From contig OU612075.1 in assembly GCA_914767715.1 (NCBI GenBank), positions 9,982,001-10,046,000 of the forward strand: a stretch of 64,000 nucleotides of DNA, in the 5' to 3' direction. The notes under the pieces were generated by a model. It was not told the origin of the DNA and made no database searches. It was given only the letters and a program-made list of their open reading frames with translations. Positions 36,201 through 48,869 of this stretch are shown piece by piece (position 1 is the first letter of the stretch; the number at the start of each line of letters is the position of its first letter). A program made the translations under genes and the position numbers. The DNA is from Membranipora membranacea (taxonomy: Eukaryota; Bryozoa; Gymnolaemata; Cheilostomatida; Membraniporidae).

Positions 36201-39200
36201 CTTCCTAGTTGGCAGAGACTTATTTGTTATCCTTTATATCCTTCCTTCCTATGTCGCAGCTTTCTTAGGCTTAGATCAATGCTATCAGTCAGAGAGTAGA
36301 CAACTATCGCACTGTCTTCATACACACTGACATCGAGACTACACTGTTATGATTTGTATCTTTGATCAATAGAGTCAATTTATATTCAGTACCTACCATG
36401 TACCCGCCCCCAATTAATAAAGTTTAAGACGGGTCGTCACACCAAATTCCTTATGTTGGTACTCATACTAAGTGAATTAATTCTCTCTCTATGGATCAGA
36501 GATATATATGCAATAGTATATCAAGTGATCAGTATGCTCTTCATATTCTTGATGTACTTATTTTGTATAGATGTGATGCTGAGTCTAATCTACAGATAGC
36601 CCATGAGAAGATGAGTACTGTGAAGGAGTCAGCTAATGCTGTCGATGAGCAGATGTCTAATCTGGAGAGCGAGAAGAAAGAAGAACAGAAACAGAGCAAG
36701 AAAATAGTCAAGTATGTCTTCTTATTAGTACACATTGTCATAAACATGTAATGGTAGGTAATACATATTAAAGTTAGATATGTTATATTCATGTTATGAT
36801 GATATATTAAGGTTTTATTATGATAATGTATTGATGTTAAAAGTTAAAATCTTTGAAACTGTGTTATTCCAGGAACACACCGACATAGTGCATGTCAAGA
36901 TTTGATTAGTTATTAACATTTTATTTATTCAGCTTGAAGCAAATGACAATATTATCATAGTCATGAAACCAGCCCCTAGTAAGAACTTGTGTGGCTCGGT
37001 CCTACATGGTTCATGAGACTGTCAATGACAGATAGCAGAATATACTGATTCCAAACCTTTTGGTCAGGTATCGATTCTAGTCCTATAAGTCAAAGATAAT
37101 CACACCTACAGAAATTTCGGGTTCGTGTTGAGGTATGAACCAGGTAAATTTTAGCCGTGAAAGAAAGATATGTCCTATCATCTACTGTTCTAATACTGTT
37201 GTTCTGTGGTTTTCTATGATAGAGAGTTTGAGAAGTTGAAGGATGTCTGTGAGACGAGTAAGACTAAATATGGAGAACTAGAACTGAAGAGTACAAAGGC
37301 TGCAGAGGATCTCAAGTATCTCTCTAATAAGGTTTGTGTGAGATTAAGCATAAGCATACCCTCGCTTTCAATAACCAATAACGGAAGCGATGACTGTGTT
37401 AGCCTCCGAAGAATAAAAGAAAGGATGCAATAACAGGAAGCATGGCTGTTTGGAGCGATGGTTGTAGCTTTTGACCGACAATACTATTTTGATAATATAT
37501 TATACGTTGTAAAACTTCAATCAAGTGGCACTAATGTCCAGAGTTAGTTTTTAAAATTATGATTAAACCATATTTTGTTTAATATTTACCTAGATGAAGA
37601 AGCTGGAGAAGTCTGTAGAGACAGAACGTAAGAAAGTGGCTGAGCTTCAAGAGGCTCCCGAGAAATGTGCCTCCGAGATACAAGAGCTAGAGGAACAACA
37701 AGAAGAGCTCGTCGAGAAGAAATCACAAGAGGAGAAAAACCTGGGGAGAGTTATGGAGAATATTAAAACTGAAACACAGGTTAGTCACTTTATACCCTAC
37801 AGGATGGACATTTAAATATAGATATATGGGACCAGGGAGTTTGGGACTGCTATATCCTGCTATATCCCAAACTCCCTGATGGGACAAACATCACAAGAGG
37901 TGTACTTTGGTCTAATTTTGGAAATTATCTCCTCTCTGATATTGGTAGGACAACTCCGGTCATGAAATTACCATAGAGTAAATTTTAAGTTAGAGTGAAG
38001 TTTTCACTGTATAAGCTAAGGTGATGTTTGGCTTACTTATTGGGTGGTTAAATATAAGCTAGCATCAAATAGCTCAGGTGGGATAATGGGGGTCAAGTAA
38101 ATGCCCGCTGGCCATATATTACCCTATTTTAAGCCTGTACGAGGTGGCAAAGATTTTCCCTGCAAACACTTTGCTAAGGTGATAGCTCCAAGCGCCAGAA
38201 GTCTGTTCATCTCATGGGTCAGCAAAGTTTTCACATCAAATTTATTTAGCATATTTTCTCCGGCAACAGGATTTACAAAAGCAGAAGACAAAGTTAGAGG
38301 AGAAATTATTGGAACACCAGGGAGAGCTGAACGAGAAGAAGTCTAGAGCTGATGTGTCTAAGGCGGAGCTTGATCTGGCTAACTCCTCCTACCAGAAAGA
38401 GAAAGAAGTATTCGAGAAGATGATGAAAACTTACGAAGATTCAGCTAAAGGCATTGAAAATAACAAAAAGTAGGTGCTTTTGTTTGCTAGAAAAATGGTA
38501 ATGTGTTTTTTTGCTACCAATGCTTATCAGCTCAGTTTCTACGCTCAGAACAATTCCAGAGTGAAAACATTTTATTGGTCATTATGTACGCTTTGTGAAA
38601 TTTATGCAATACAAGTGATGGTATTTTTAATATTCGAGACACAGAAAAGAGCCAGAATAGCAATCACCCACCACCATTTTATATTGTTCTGCCGGGTAAT
38701 CATTTCTACTAACCGTCAGACTATGGAGAGTTTTTCACTTTCTTAAACCACTGCTGCCACACAGCCAAATGTGTGCTTATAGAATTCTGTATAGCTCAAA
38801 ACTAATAAAATGAGGCTGGAATCTCAGCATTGTCACCTAATGAGCAAATAATTTTCACAAACTGATCGTCAAAATTAGGGTATGAAATTAATTATCTACC
38901 GGCACGGGTGACGTAGTTACCGTCTTACTAGTGCATACTGTACACGTCATTAGCTGGTGCGTAGATTTCATGCCCTGATTTTGAAGATCAGTTTTTGCAA
39001 ATTATTTGGCCATGAGGTGACAATTATGAGATTTAAGTCTCAATTAATTATCTTGGAGCTATGCAGAATGAGCACAAATTTGCATGAGTGGCAGCAGTAG
39101 TTTAAGTATCAGTTTCCACATCCCAGATTGTATCATATAATTTTGTTGTTTTTTTGTACCAGCATAAAAACCCTTGTACCTTTTTTAGGACTGTTGAGGA

Positions 39201-42200
39201 ACTGAAGACTAAGATCCCAAACACAGAGCAATATATAGAGGAGACGGGTCAGCAAGCTGAGGAGATGGCTAAGTCTGAGGAAGAACTCGGTGGTAAAGTA
39301 AGATGATATAAGTCACACTCTTTGAATGTAACATGGCACTGCTAATGATTGATGCAGTCCATGCTTAGAAGTCTTGGTGATTTTTTTGCTGCCATAGAAA
39401 AGCAGGTTGACTGTCCAAAAGTCCGAAATGTTTTTTTTCTCTGGTGTAACGCTAACTATAAAAAAAATTCTGATGCTTGAAATAAAGAAAATATAAAGGA
39501 TAAAAATAAAGGAAAAGGTAGATAGTCCAGGTACTAGAGTGACAGCTCTCCATTGTGCTGGTTTATGATTATTATGATTTGCTTTGACTGAATTTCCTCA
39601 CATTATGCCATATGTTGTTCTATTCAGTTGCAAAAGCTTCACGCTAAGATCTCTGAATGCTCGAGTCAGATGGCGAGCAGAAGGAGTCAGAGTGCACAGC
39701 TGCAGGCTCTGATGGATCAAAAGAACTCCGGACGTATACCAGGAATAGTCGGCCGACTCGGAGACTTAGGTAAGCTGATTTGCTGTTATAAAAGCCAAAC
39801 TATATATCAACTAACATCAAAGGCTAAAGGAGTTGGTGAAAATTGGCTCAACAACACTCTTACTGAGCAATTTGTCAAAAATTCTTATCAGATATTGGCG
39901 CAGGTGATATTCAAACTCTGCCCTTTTTGGGAATTGCATGTGCATGTAAGTTAAAATGTTAGTTTGAAATGGCTATGAACTATGGTGGCGACAATAAGAG
40001 GACTAGGATTGATTGATATAAGTTTTAAGGTGTTTCAACAGGTTTGAAGTAGGCGATTTGAAATGATCATTCCCTACTCACAATTTAAAGACCAACGTAC
40101 AGCAATCCTATTTGTGAAAAGAAAGTTTTCTAATAACATTTCCTCTCTCTATATGTTAGGTGCTATTGATGACAAATATGATGTAGCGATATCGACAGCA
40201 TGCGGGCCTCTAGATAACATTGTGGTTGATACACTGAAGACAGGTCAGCAGTGTGTAGATTACCTGAAGAGGACTAATCTGGGTGTGTGTACTTTTATAC
40301 TACTGGAGAAGATGCAGCAATGGGCTGAGAAGGCAAATAGAGCTATCAAGACGTAAGTCAACTTCATACACATGAATATTTTGAGTGGCATTTTACAGTG
40401 TGGTGGCTCGCTCATGAGTTCTCTGTAATTATGTATGGGCTTATAAAGATGTACAAATGAATTTCCCCATTTAATTGTTAACTTATTGCTATTTAATAGC
40501 AAAAAGATTCATTTTTGGTTCCATGTATTGAAATACTTGCACACTATAAATTGTTGATGAGGCTGCATACACCTGGGTATAGAACTGTTTATTTAGAAAA
40601 AGGCTGCCCTTGGAAAAAAGTTCTATACGACAATACAGCAATTATCCGAGAGTCAACACTTCTTTCATAATCTTGGTCTATGTTTGTCATGTTACACAGA
40701 CCAGAGAATGCTCCACGATTATTTGACTTGGTCAAGTATAATGATGACAGACTGAAGGGGGCGTTCTACTACGCCCTTAGAGACACCCTGGTGGCTGATG
40801 AACTACAGCAAGCCTCCAGAATTGCATTCGGTAAGATGAATTTTAAGTATCCAGGCCAGGTGCATTGGTTGCACTGTATCACCTCAATATGAATATCTGT
40901 TGATCTGGGTTTAGTAAGAGCTGCTTCCAGCATGATTTACCTCCCCCGCACACTAACGAGGAGATGGATAACCCAGTCATAAATCGCTGACCATATGGTG
41001 AAAAAAGGCAATTTCATACCGAAGATATAATGATAATCCGTATGGCCTAAGATTGATGCCCATTTGAAGGCTAAGATAAGCTTTTTTGTTCTCTAAGTGC
41101 TCAAGAAATTTTTTTGAATGAATTAACAGCCCATGACATGTGTAGATGATAATATTCATGTCCTGTCGTGATTTCAGGTAAGACACGTTTCCGTGTGGTG
41201 ACACTAGCCGGACAGCTGATTGAGGTATCAGGAGCTATGTCAGGTGGAGGTAGACCCAGTAAGGGGAGGATGGGCTCCTCTGTATCCACTGGGGACGAGG
41301 TCAGCCCCGAGAAGCTGAATGAGATGCAGTCGAAGTTATCTAAAGGTCGAGAGAAACATCAGGAGAAGAGGAATAAGAAAGCAGAGCTCATCACTAAGAG
41401 AGAGAAACTACAGGCAGAGCTGCAGAGAATGAAGGCTGCCTACGAGACCAGCAACATGGAACTCAAGGTATGCTGTAAATGATGTAATAGTTTAATTATC
41501 CAGTTTTGAGGGGGCTAGAACCAGTTGTTACTCCTTGATTTTAGCTTGCTAAGGTAGGGGCTTATCCAAAAACTTTTCAGGTTGAGTGAATGTTACAAAC
41601 TTCACATTTAAAGCATAGGTAAAAGTCCGAAATTTCCTGCGGACTTGTTTATTGACTGAGCCACTTTAAAAGCATGATTTCAATATTTCTATAATATGCT
41701 GAATCGACATAATTTTCTTACAAAGACTCAAAAACAATTTGTCGAATCGAGCTAAGTTTTGATGCTCTCTGTGACACTTATTGTCACTAAACACAATTCG
41801 TTTTCCTGTTGTAATTACACAGATGTATCAGGAGCAGAGATCCACACTGAAGAATGAAATCAGACAGCAGGACGCGATTGTGAAGAAATCAAAACCAGAT
41901 CCCAATGTTATCTTAAAACTACAAGAGAAATTCGACAAACTCAATCTGGGTGAGTAACAGCTGATTACAGCACTGTCATTGTACTCTAGTAAGTATGGGA
42001 CGGGATTAAGGGATAAAACCAGACCCTTGACAGCTCATTTGCGATTTGCATTTGAACCCAACCTAAGTAGATAATTACAAATCGAGCATTCTTTTCAAGA
42101 GAATTTTTCCATGTTCAGCTGACTAGAATACTTGCCAAGTTTGCGCCTGTTATTGATTCCCTCTAAAACTTAGGAAATTTGAATAAGAATTTACTGTATG

Positions 42201-45200
42201 TTGCTTATCAATCAAATTTAATAGCAGATCAATAGTTCAGCCATTTCATGTATCTGTTGGTCACCTCAAAAACGAAATGTGCAAATAAATCCCATTAAAA
42301 CAAAATGCAGCGGAAGTTATGTACTTTGCTACCAAAATCACTACCTGATTGAGCCTTACTGGCTTCCCAAATTGGTCTCTGCTATAACTATATATCTTTG
42401 GAGAGAACTATTATTACATGAATTCGGCTAGTTGGAAGACCAGAAAAGCAAGGAATTGAGCGAAATGATTGCGATAATTTCCCTAAAATGGTTGATAACT
42501 CTAATTGAACCCCCCCTTCTCACCCTCCAACGCATCCCTTATTTATCCCGAATGTTTTCAGAGTACAATGAGATCCACAGTAAGACCTCAGTTATTGAGG
42601 AGAAGTCACAGGCTCTACATAAACAGATTGTAGAGCTCAGTGAGAATAAGATGAAGGCAGCACAGGACAGAGTTAATAAGGCGGGCAAAGAGCTGGAGAG
42701 TAATAAGGCTAAAATAAACAAACTCAACGTCAGCATCAAATCTAACAGTCGGTTAGTTATTTACATAAATTTACAAAAAATGGTTGATTAAAATCAGGAG
42801 TCTTATCACGAGCCACATCCCAAAGCACAGGTGGCAAAATATTAGTGCCTAAGTATCTGCGCCAGGTTGCTTTCTGTTGGCAGACAGCTCGAAGCACACC
42901 TGTGGGCCAACCAAACCCCGGTAGTTGATGGACTGCAGTGGGGTTTGAGCCCAGCACCTTCAACATTTGCATGCTAAAGGAATGGCGCTCTAACCAACTG
43001 AGCCACCTCCTACTCCTCATAAGCATTTATAATTTTATATATAATACATCATATTTGAATTTGCATATGTCGATCGTTCATTTGGATAGGACTGACTTTT
43101 TTTTATGATGGTTATCGCTTTGTTCATAATAGCTTCAAATAATCAGAGGAAATAGGAAATTTGCACACATGACTCAAATTGTGTATTGCGTTTATTCAGT
43201 CTACGTTATGTTTAGATTGCACATTGATGTTACTTTTCGATTCTTGCGGCATAAATAAGTAAATAACTAAATATAAATGAGATACATACATGCTTGATCA
43301 TTGATATAGATGATCAGTAGGGTCAGCATAATAATTCGGAGTTGCCCCCTCACAGTAATAAGAAAGACAACTTCTCTGAATGCATGATATTTTCCTGGAT
43401 AGATAGATGTTGTTGCATCTCATATCATTCTTGGGCAGATTTTGTCTGTCTTTCTCATAAACATGTGTTTATATGTTAATATTTATATTGTACTTATATT
43501 ATTTTATATATCATATTTATGTTTATAAATATATTTTTTTATATAATTATATATGATATTCTACTCTATAGTAATCTGAAGAGGGCCGAGGATAAGGAGT
43601 CCTCCCTGAGTGAGGAGTTGGAGGATTGTGTGAAACAGCAGACTGATATAGAGAATAATCAGCTGGGTAAACTCAAGGAGGCCAGCGATGAGATGTTACA
43701 GGCTTATAATGATAACCTAGAGAAGTGCAAGGTCTGTTATATTATGCATCTGCATGCATGTATTATATTATTATGTGCATGTCACAGTAATTACACCAGA
43801 GTCTCAGTTTCCTGATACCACTGTCTCCAGAATTAGTTCCACAACTACAGATATTGTTTGTCTATGATCACCAGGATAGGGCAGTGCATATGTAGATCTG
43901 TAAGACGAACATTCATTACTATGTTATCCAGGTATAAATGTACACACATCCATACTATATTGCATACATATGAGAGACTTACCCATCTTCTTGTGAAATA
44001 GAACATGTATTAACAAAGTTTTCCACAATTCAAATTTGACGTTGAATTCCCAGAGACTAGTCAATCTCTTATGTATGTTAACATTTGCCTGATCTAAATG
44101 AGATTTCCTGAAGTTTACATTATGGGATACTTGTTGACATGTCATATTATAGTATATAACATACCTATGTTTGCTTCATTGTGATGCCACATACCAAGTT
44201 ATACGATCTTGTTTAAGTAGGATGTAGAGGAACAAGTAAAGGAGTGTAACAGAAAGATAGATGAGATTGAGGAGAAGCAGAACTCTCTCAAGGTTAGTTA
44301 TGTTACAATAAGGCGTGTTAGGAATACAGGGGAATGAGGGCTTTTTAGTACCACCTATCTCAATGACTATATCACTTTTTTTCATTTTTGACACGACTTT
44401 TATGATCAGGTCGCACTGCTTTCAGATCGACTCTGAGATACTAGTCTCTCTGCACAGTAGTGACAGTGCCACCAAGTGGCCCAATTGGACGATTTACCAT
44501 TTATCTTTGGAAGCTAACTTTTTCCTTTTGCGGGTGGGGTGACTTTTTCAGTTTCGGAGATCAAACACATTTGAATTAGTTCAGTTGCTACGGTACAAAG
44601 ATAGCCAACCTGAAATGATTGGTTGCACATGCGCAAAATGGATCAGATAGTAAAAGCAGCATATATGACTTATTACAAAAGGCTTGGCTTTTGTAAGGAG
44701 GTTTTTATCTTATTATTTGGCGACATCGCTGGAGATTGAAATTTATGAACTGGTCTATTTTCTTACTCTAACGGAACTAAGTTATAATAATACGAGTGGC
44801 ACAGTTATAAAAACCTGCAATATAGCAGTCATGAATTAATGTTGACATTACAAGCACAACTCAGTCAAATGTTATATTCCATTGTGGCAAGTAATAAATC
44901 GAACTCAATATGTGATGTCGCCGGCAGCAATTGATTTATTGCGCATGCGCAAACTCGATAAGATAGAAATGTCTGAATGTTATACATCATATATATATTA
45001 TATTATATCATATATATGAATAAATCAATATAAATTTGTTACATCGTCGGCAGCACTCAGTAGGAGAGAGCAGGAGGGAGCTGGAGAAATATCAGGCTAC
45101 TGTGAAGGAGTGTGAGAGTAAGAAGAATCACTGGCAGAGAGAGTTAGATAAACTACAGATACACAGATTACCTGATGAGACAGAGGCTCAAACATTACCT

Positions 45201-47890
45201 ACTCTTAGTGAGCAGGAGCGGTGAGTTTTTTTTATCTCATTGTGGATGGTGATTGCCACCCACGGTCGTCAAAGAATGCTAGACAATTACTATAGATAGA
45301 ACGCATCCTTGATGTCAGTAGGGTGAAATTGTCTCGATCAGTGTGGTTGTCTGAAATGTTGTGATTATTTGAGTTGTACTACTTGGTGAGTTCTTATGTA
45401 TTTTTTTATCGGAGTGTTGTGGTATGTGAGGGATGTTAACTTGATTTAGTCAAGCAAGACTTTTTGTGAAGGAAATTCCGACGTGACAACTCAGACAAGT
45501 TATTCCGGAACCTGCATCAGATGGTTAACTTATGCCCAAAGAATAACCGGTATTTTTGTCAGTTGTAAATTTGAGATTCATGAGACTTGACCTAGACAGA
45601 TTATCGAAAAACAAATTCACTGTATTCTCTGGATTCCTTGATATATGAATGCATTGGCCATTTTGAAATCCTCTGTTACAACGCATTCTGAATTAAGGCT
45701 CACACACATTTTACTTTGTAGTGAGGAGATTGATGTGAAGTCCACCCAGTATCAGATTACTGTACTGGAGGAAAAGCTGGGAAAAATGAAGCCTAACATG
45801 GCAGCTATCACTGAATACAGGTAAGATTAGGGAAAACAACTGATGGACTCTGTGAATGTACAGCATAAGCAGTTTATTATTTGCACTGTATAGGGTTGTG
45901 TTATTAAATCAAGTTCGATATAGATTGCTTGCTTTCTGAAATGACCCCCCTCTACTGCAGAGACACAGCAGTGGCAGTTCCAAATGTAGACAAACTGGAT
46001 CAAACTGGATCTAGTATTTGCTAGTTACGGGTACTATACTACCATCTGTTTTAGTGCCAATATTTCAATTCAATTTCAATTCAGTATTTTTAATTTGAGA
46101 CCTTGCTGACCTAGTGAAACAGAATATTGATACACGAATAAAACCGGTAGGTTTATTAAATACTTTGCCTCTTGTAGAAAAAAGGAAGAGCAGTATATTG
46201 AGAGGGTGGGAGAGCTGGATAAAGTGACGGAGATCCGAAATCAGCAGAGAGATCTCTGTGAAGAGATGAAAAAACAAAGACTGCAAGAATTTATGGCTGT
46301 GAGTGATTAAGGCTGGAAAGATTTTCACCTTTTTTCATACAACTTGTGCTATCTGATTTTGTAAATGCCCGTCGCCGCAATCGAAACAATACAATGTTAT
46401 TCAAATAATGAGTATATGTCAACTTCCAACAAATTTGGCGCCAAGTGACATTTAAATTGTGTTAGCTAATGGTCAGTAGTTCTTTTACAGCTCTTCGCTT
46501 GTTCAGGGCTTTCTGGGATTCTTTTGTAGTTTCCCTCTGACAGAGGAAAAGTATATGCAGATAATATTATATATCATATTAAACATGTTTTCTCTGATAG
46601 CAAGTGACCACATAGCCAAAGCTCTGTCTATGTTGTCACACTGTTATGTTACCTTACATGGATCCCAATGTCATACAATTCATGTAAACTCTTTACTTAT
46701 AATAGGGATTCTCTCACATCACGAGTAAGCTGAAGGAGATGTACCAGATGATAACACTGGGTGGAGATGCTGAGCTGGAGTTAGTCGATACACTCGACCC
46801 TTTCAGAGAAGGAATTGTATTCAGGTATGACTTGCTGACTTGCTGACTAGGTGGCAGTGTGTACAAAGTGATGAGGTTGAGTTAATATTAGCCAGCCATA
46901 AACTTCACTATTTGAAGCAAGCGTGAAATGGTCGATTATTCAACCTACAAATATTTCACTCCACTAGGATGATAATATATAATATAAATGTATCTAAATA
47001 TATTATAAATTGTTATCCTAATGGAGTGAAATATTATTGTCTATGCCTGTGGATTTTTCCATGAAAGTCCTCTATTTATAGGCACATGAGAGTCAACATA
47101 AAAAAATCAAACCATTTTTCATCTTGGTTTTGATCACAGCCTTGAACATTTATTTTGTCGAGCCCACAAACCAATTCATATTTTTCATGTCACCAATCTA
47201 TTCCAATGTTAAATACCATGGTATTTCTTTTTTTTTAGTGTGAGACCACCTAAGAAATCATGGAAGAACATCTCAAACCTGTCAGGAGGAGAGAAGACTC
47301 TCAGCTCTCTAGCCCTGGTGTTTGCTCTTCATCATTACCGCCCCACACCTCTATATGTGATGGATGAGATCGACGCAGCTCTCGACTTCAAAAATGTCTC
47401 CATAGTCGCCAACTATATCAAGGTCAGTAATATCTTTTGAAAAACTAATTTTGCAAAACTATTTTGAAAAACATTCGAAGTGAAAGATATTCTTATTGAA
47501 TGAAACTAACTGTAAAACAAAAACTAAGAAAACTCGAGAATGCATGGAATTAGTAAGTCGGGAGGAAGGAACATTTCAATGTTAATTCTGTAAAATATAC
47601 CACAAAAGTATTAGCCGACCGCTTTTGCTCTATGTGAGGGAAGATATTCTTGTGTAATGTCAGATATGTTTCCCTTATCCATGAGTATGCAAATAAACTA
47701 ATGTTTTCCCTGTTATAAATTGTAGGAGAGAACCAAGAATGCTCAGTTTATCATCATATCCCTAAGAGATAACATGTTTGAACAGGCGAGCAGACTGGTT
47801 GGTATATATAAAACTCATGACTCAACTAAGACTACCGTACTGGCCATCAAAGAAGGTCAATTTGTAACCATGCCTGCTATGACTCAATGA
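33240..47890 (+). CDS. SMC4: Condensin ATPase subunit SMC4, complete, 1268 residues
   Basis: Twenty-four coding exons join in frame: 33240-33473, 33743-33937, 34380-34559, 35198-35362, 35698-35825, 36571-36711, 37223-37331, 37594-37779, 38270-38469, 39189-39297, 39628-39769, 40160-40352, 40700-40830, 41178-41467, 41823-41949, 42562-42751, 43572-43731, 44221-44292, 45054-45220, 45722-45820, 46178-46298, 46706-46824, 47239-47422 and 47726-47890. SMC4 pairs with SMC2 in condensin to compact chromosomes. Seen: [14 protein letters not shown]; Walker A GPNGSGKS (85-92); Q-loop [10 protein letters not shown] (about 201); long coiled coils (about 250-590 and 780-1110); the hinge (about 597-760, [12 protein letters not shown]...GAMSGGG); ABC signature LSGGEKTL (1167); Walker [14 protein letters not shown] (1191), and the [10 protein letters not shown]-loop region. 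Length is near human SMC4 (1288). The N-terminal extension and [15 protein letters not shown] favour SMC4 over SMC1-3. AG at 33233-33234 just before the ATG marks a 5' UTR intron. Confidence 0.96.
35855..35985. repeat. Dispersed repeat, copy 1, SMC4 intron 5
   Basis: It opens with an imperfect hairpin (AGGGAGTTTGGGACC...GAGTTTGG type arms, CTCCCTGG). Then come ATTATCTCCTCTCTGATA, AGGACAACTCCGGTCA and GAAATTAC. The same order recurs at 37833-37965, so this is an interspersed family, not chance. Confidence 0.65.
37833..37965. repeat. Dispersed repeat, copy 2, SMC4 intron 8
   Basis: Same composition as 35855-35985: a CAGGGAGTTTGGGA / TCCCAAACTCCCTG hairpin, then ATTATCTCCTCTCTGATA and AGGACAACTCCGGTCA. 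In this copy the hairpin arms are nearly perfect and enclose CTGCTATATCCTGCTATA. Both copies have the same orientation. Confidence 0.65.
38748..39105. mobile_element. MITE-like inverted repeat in an SMC4 intron
   Basis: Arms of about 140 bp (38748-38890 and 38960-39105) are inverted diverged copies that share CTGCTGCCAC, GTCACCT, CAAATAATTT, AAACTGATC and ATGAAAT. The centre holds ACGTAGTTACCG. It fills much of the intron between exons 38270-38469 and 39189-39297. Confidence 0.7.
42775..43021 (-). mobile_element. tRNA-derived SINE in an SMC4 intron
   Basis: On the minus strand the head reads GTGGCTCAGTTGGTTAGAGC (pol III A box) followed about 45 bases later by GGTGCTGGGCTCAAACCCC (degenerate B box). 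This is the layout of a tRNA gene without a foldable acceptor stem. A non-tRNA body follows and the copy ends near 42775, about 25 bp from the preceding exon's donor. It is antisense to SMC4. Confidence 0.65.
46948..47036. repeat. AT-rich hairpin in an SMC4 intron
   Basis: AATATTTCACTCCACTAGGAT and its near-exact reverse complement (ATCCTAATGGAGTGAAATATT, one mismatch) flank an AT-rich centre. About 89 bp in total. A small MITE is the simplest reading. Confidence 0.7.
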
Positions 47891-48044
47891 GCTATATCTG
47901 TTAGTAGAACTGAGGAACATTACATTTATGTGTACGGCAAAAAATACGTCAAGAGTTAAAGTAAACTGTCAGCCGATTTATATACCTTTAACAGCCTGCA
48001 GTGCTTAGTTTTTGTGAAGTAGTGGTATTGCGAAGGCAGTATAT

Positions 48045-48050
48045 AATAAA
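48045..48050 (+). terminator. Polyadenylation signal of SMC4
   Basis: AATAAA about 155 bp after the SMC4 stop codon, in an AT-rich 3' UTR and followed by TG/T-rich sequence. It is the first canonical hexamer downstream of the stop that I noticed. Confidence 0.6.
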
Positions 48051-48309
48051 TATGATTTTGTATTATCATTTGTATCACCTTTTAAACTTTCTTCCAATGC
48101 TTATTCACAAAATGAATGTATATTTGTTTATAAATAAGGTAAGGTGATTATTTTCTATCTATATTTTAACGAAGTATATTATCTGGATAAAAAACTTAGC
48201 TAAATCAACTTTTTAGACTGAAATGAATCTCAAACTGAAACTCAAACTGAATCAAGTGTCCCATCGAATTTCCAAATTCATTCATCCATTCTTCTATATA
48301 GCAGGCCAG

Positions 48310-48858
48310 TCACGTCACTTCCAATATAGCTGCAGTGCAACCACCTATTTCTGCAACGGCACTTAATTGGATTAAGAGTGAGAGAACAGAATGGTGAATA
48401 CATGAAAGATGGATACGCAAGAGAGAGTAATTGTGTTTATAATCAGATGAACTGGGTTTGATGTTGTATCTGGCCACATACAATGTTGTTCGTTTGATCT
48501 GACAGTAATTATCGGTGTCTGTAATCATTTTTAAAATATCTGGTTCTTCGCAGATATGGAGTTCTATGTCTAGGTTAATGAAACTGGTTTGAGCATTAAG
48601 TCCTCAAACGGGGGCGAGTTTAGGCATTCCATTATGCGCCTGAACAAAGATTTGAGAGGCAGTGAGATTGTCATTATCTTGGTTCAGGAGGTGTTCTAGT
48701 GTCAGTTGTGTCTCGCAGTCAAAGGCAACGCAATTCGGTGTGATTTGAGATTTAGTTCGAGCACAAAACAATGTAGCTTTGGGAAGATTGTCAATGTAGT
48801 TGGTTATTTTGTAATTGCCAGCCTGTTGCATCAACTTAGCCAAATCCAGACTATCTAG
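48310..48858 (-). pseudogene. Uncharacterised ORF interrupted by one in-frame TGA
   Basis: The minus strand has one frame open from 48858 to the stop at 48310-48312 except for a single TGA at 48607-48609. The halves read KLMQQAGNYKITNYIDN...NGMPKLAPV and GLNAQTSFINLDIELHI...AAILEVT. Composition is protein-like on both sides of the stop and the frame does not change. No start ATG is near the 5' edge, only an internal one, and a TAA precedes the frame. It could be a decayed gene copy, an exon of an unmapped gene, or transposon-derived. I do not recognise a domain. Confidence 0.4.
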
Positions 48859-48869
48859 TTATCTTACAT

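Noticed and set aside
42940-43021. A genuine tRNA gene
   Set aside because: A and B boxes are present but the acceptor and anticodon stems do not pair; a SINE head explains it better.
42757-43026. 89-codon minus-strand ORF with a Trp/Leu-rich start
   Set aside because: It is translation of the tRNA-derived SINE.
45061-45220. SMC4 exon starting after the AG at 45059-45060
   Set aside because: That acceptor would put a stop codon first; the AG at 45052-45053 keeps the frame and gives the expected coiled-coil sequence.
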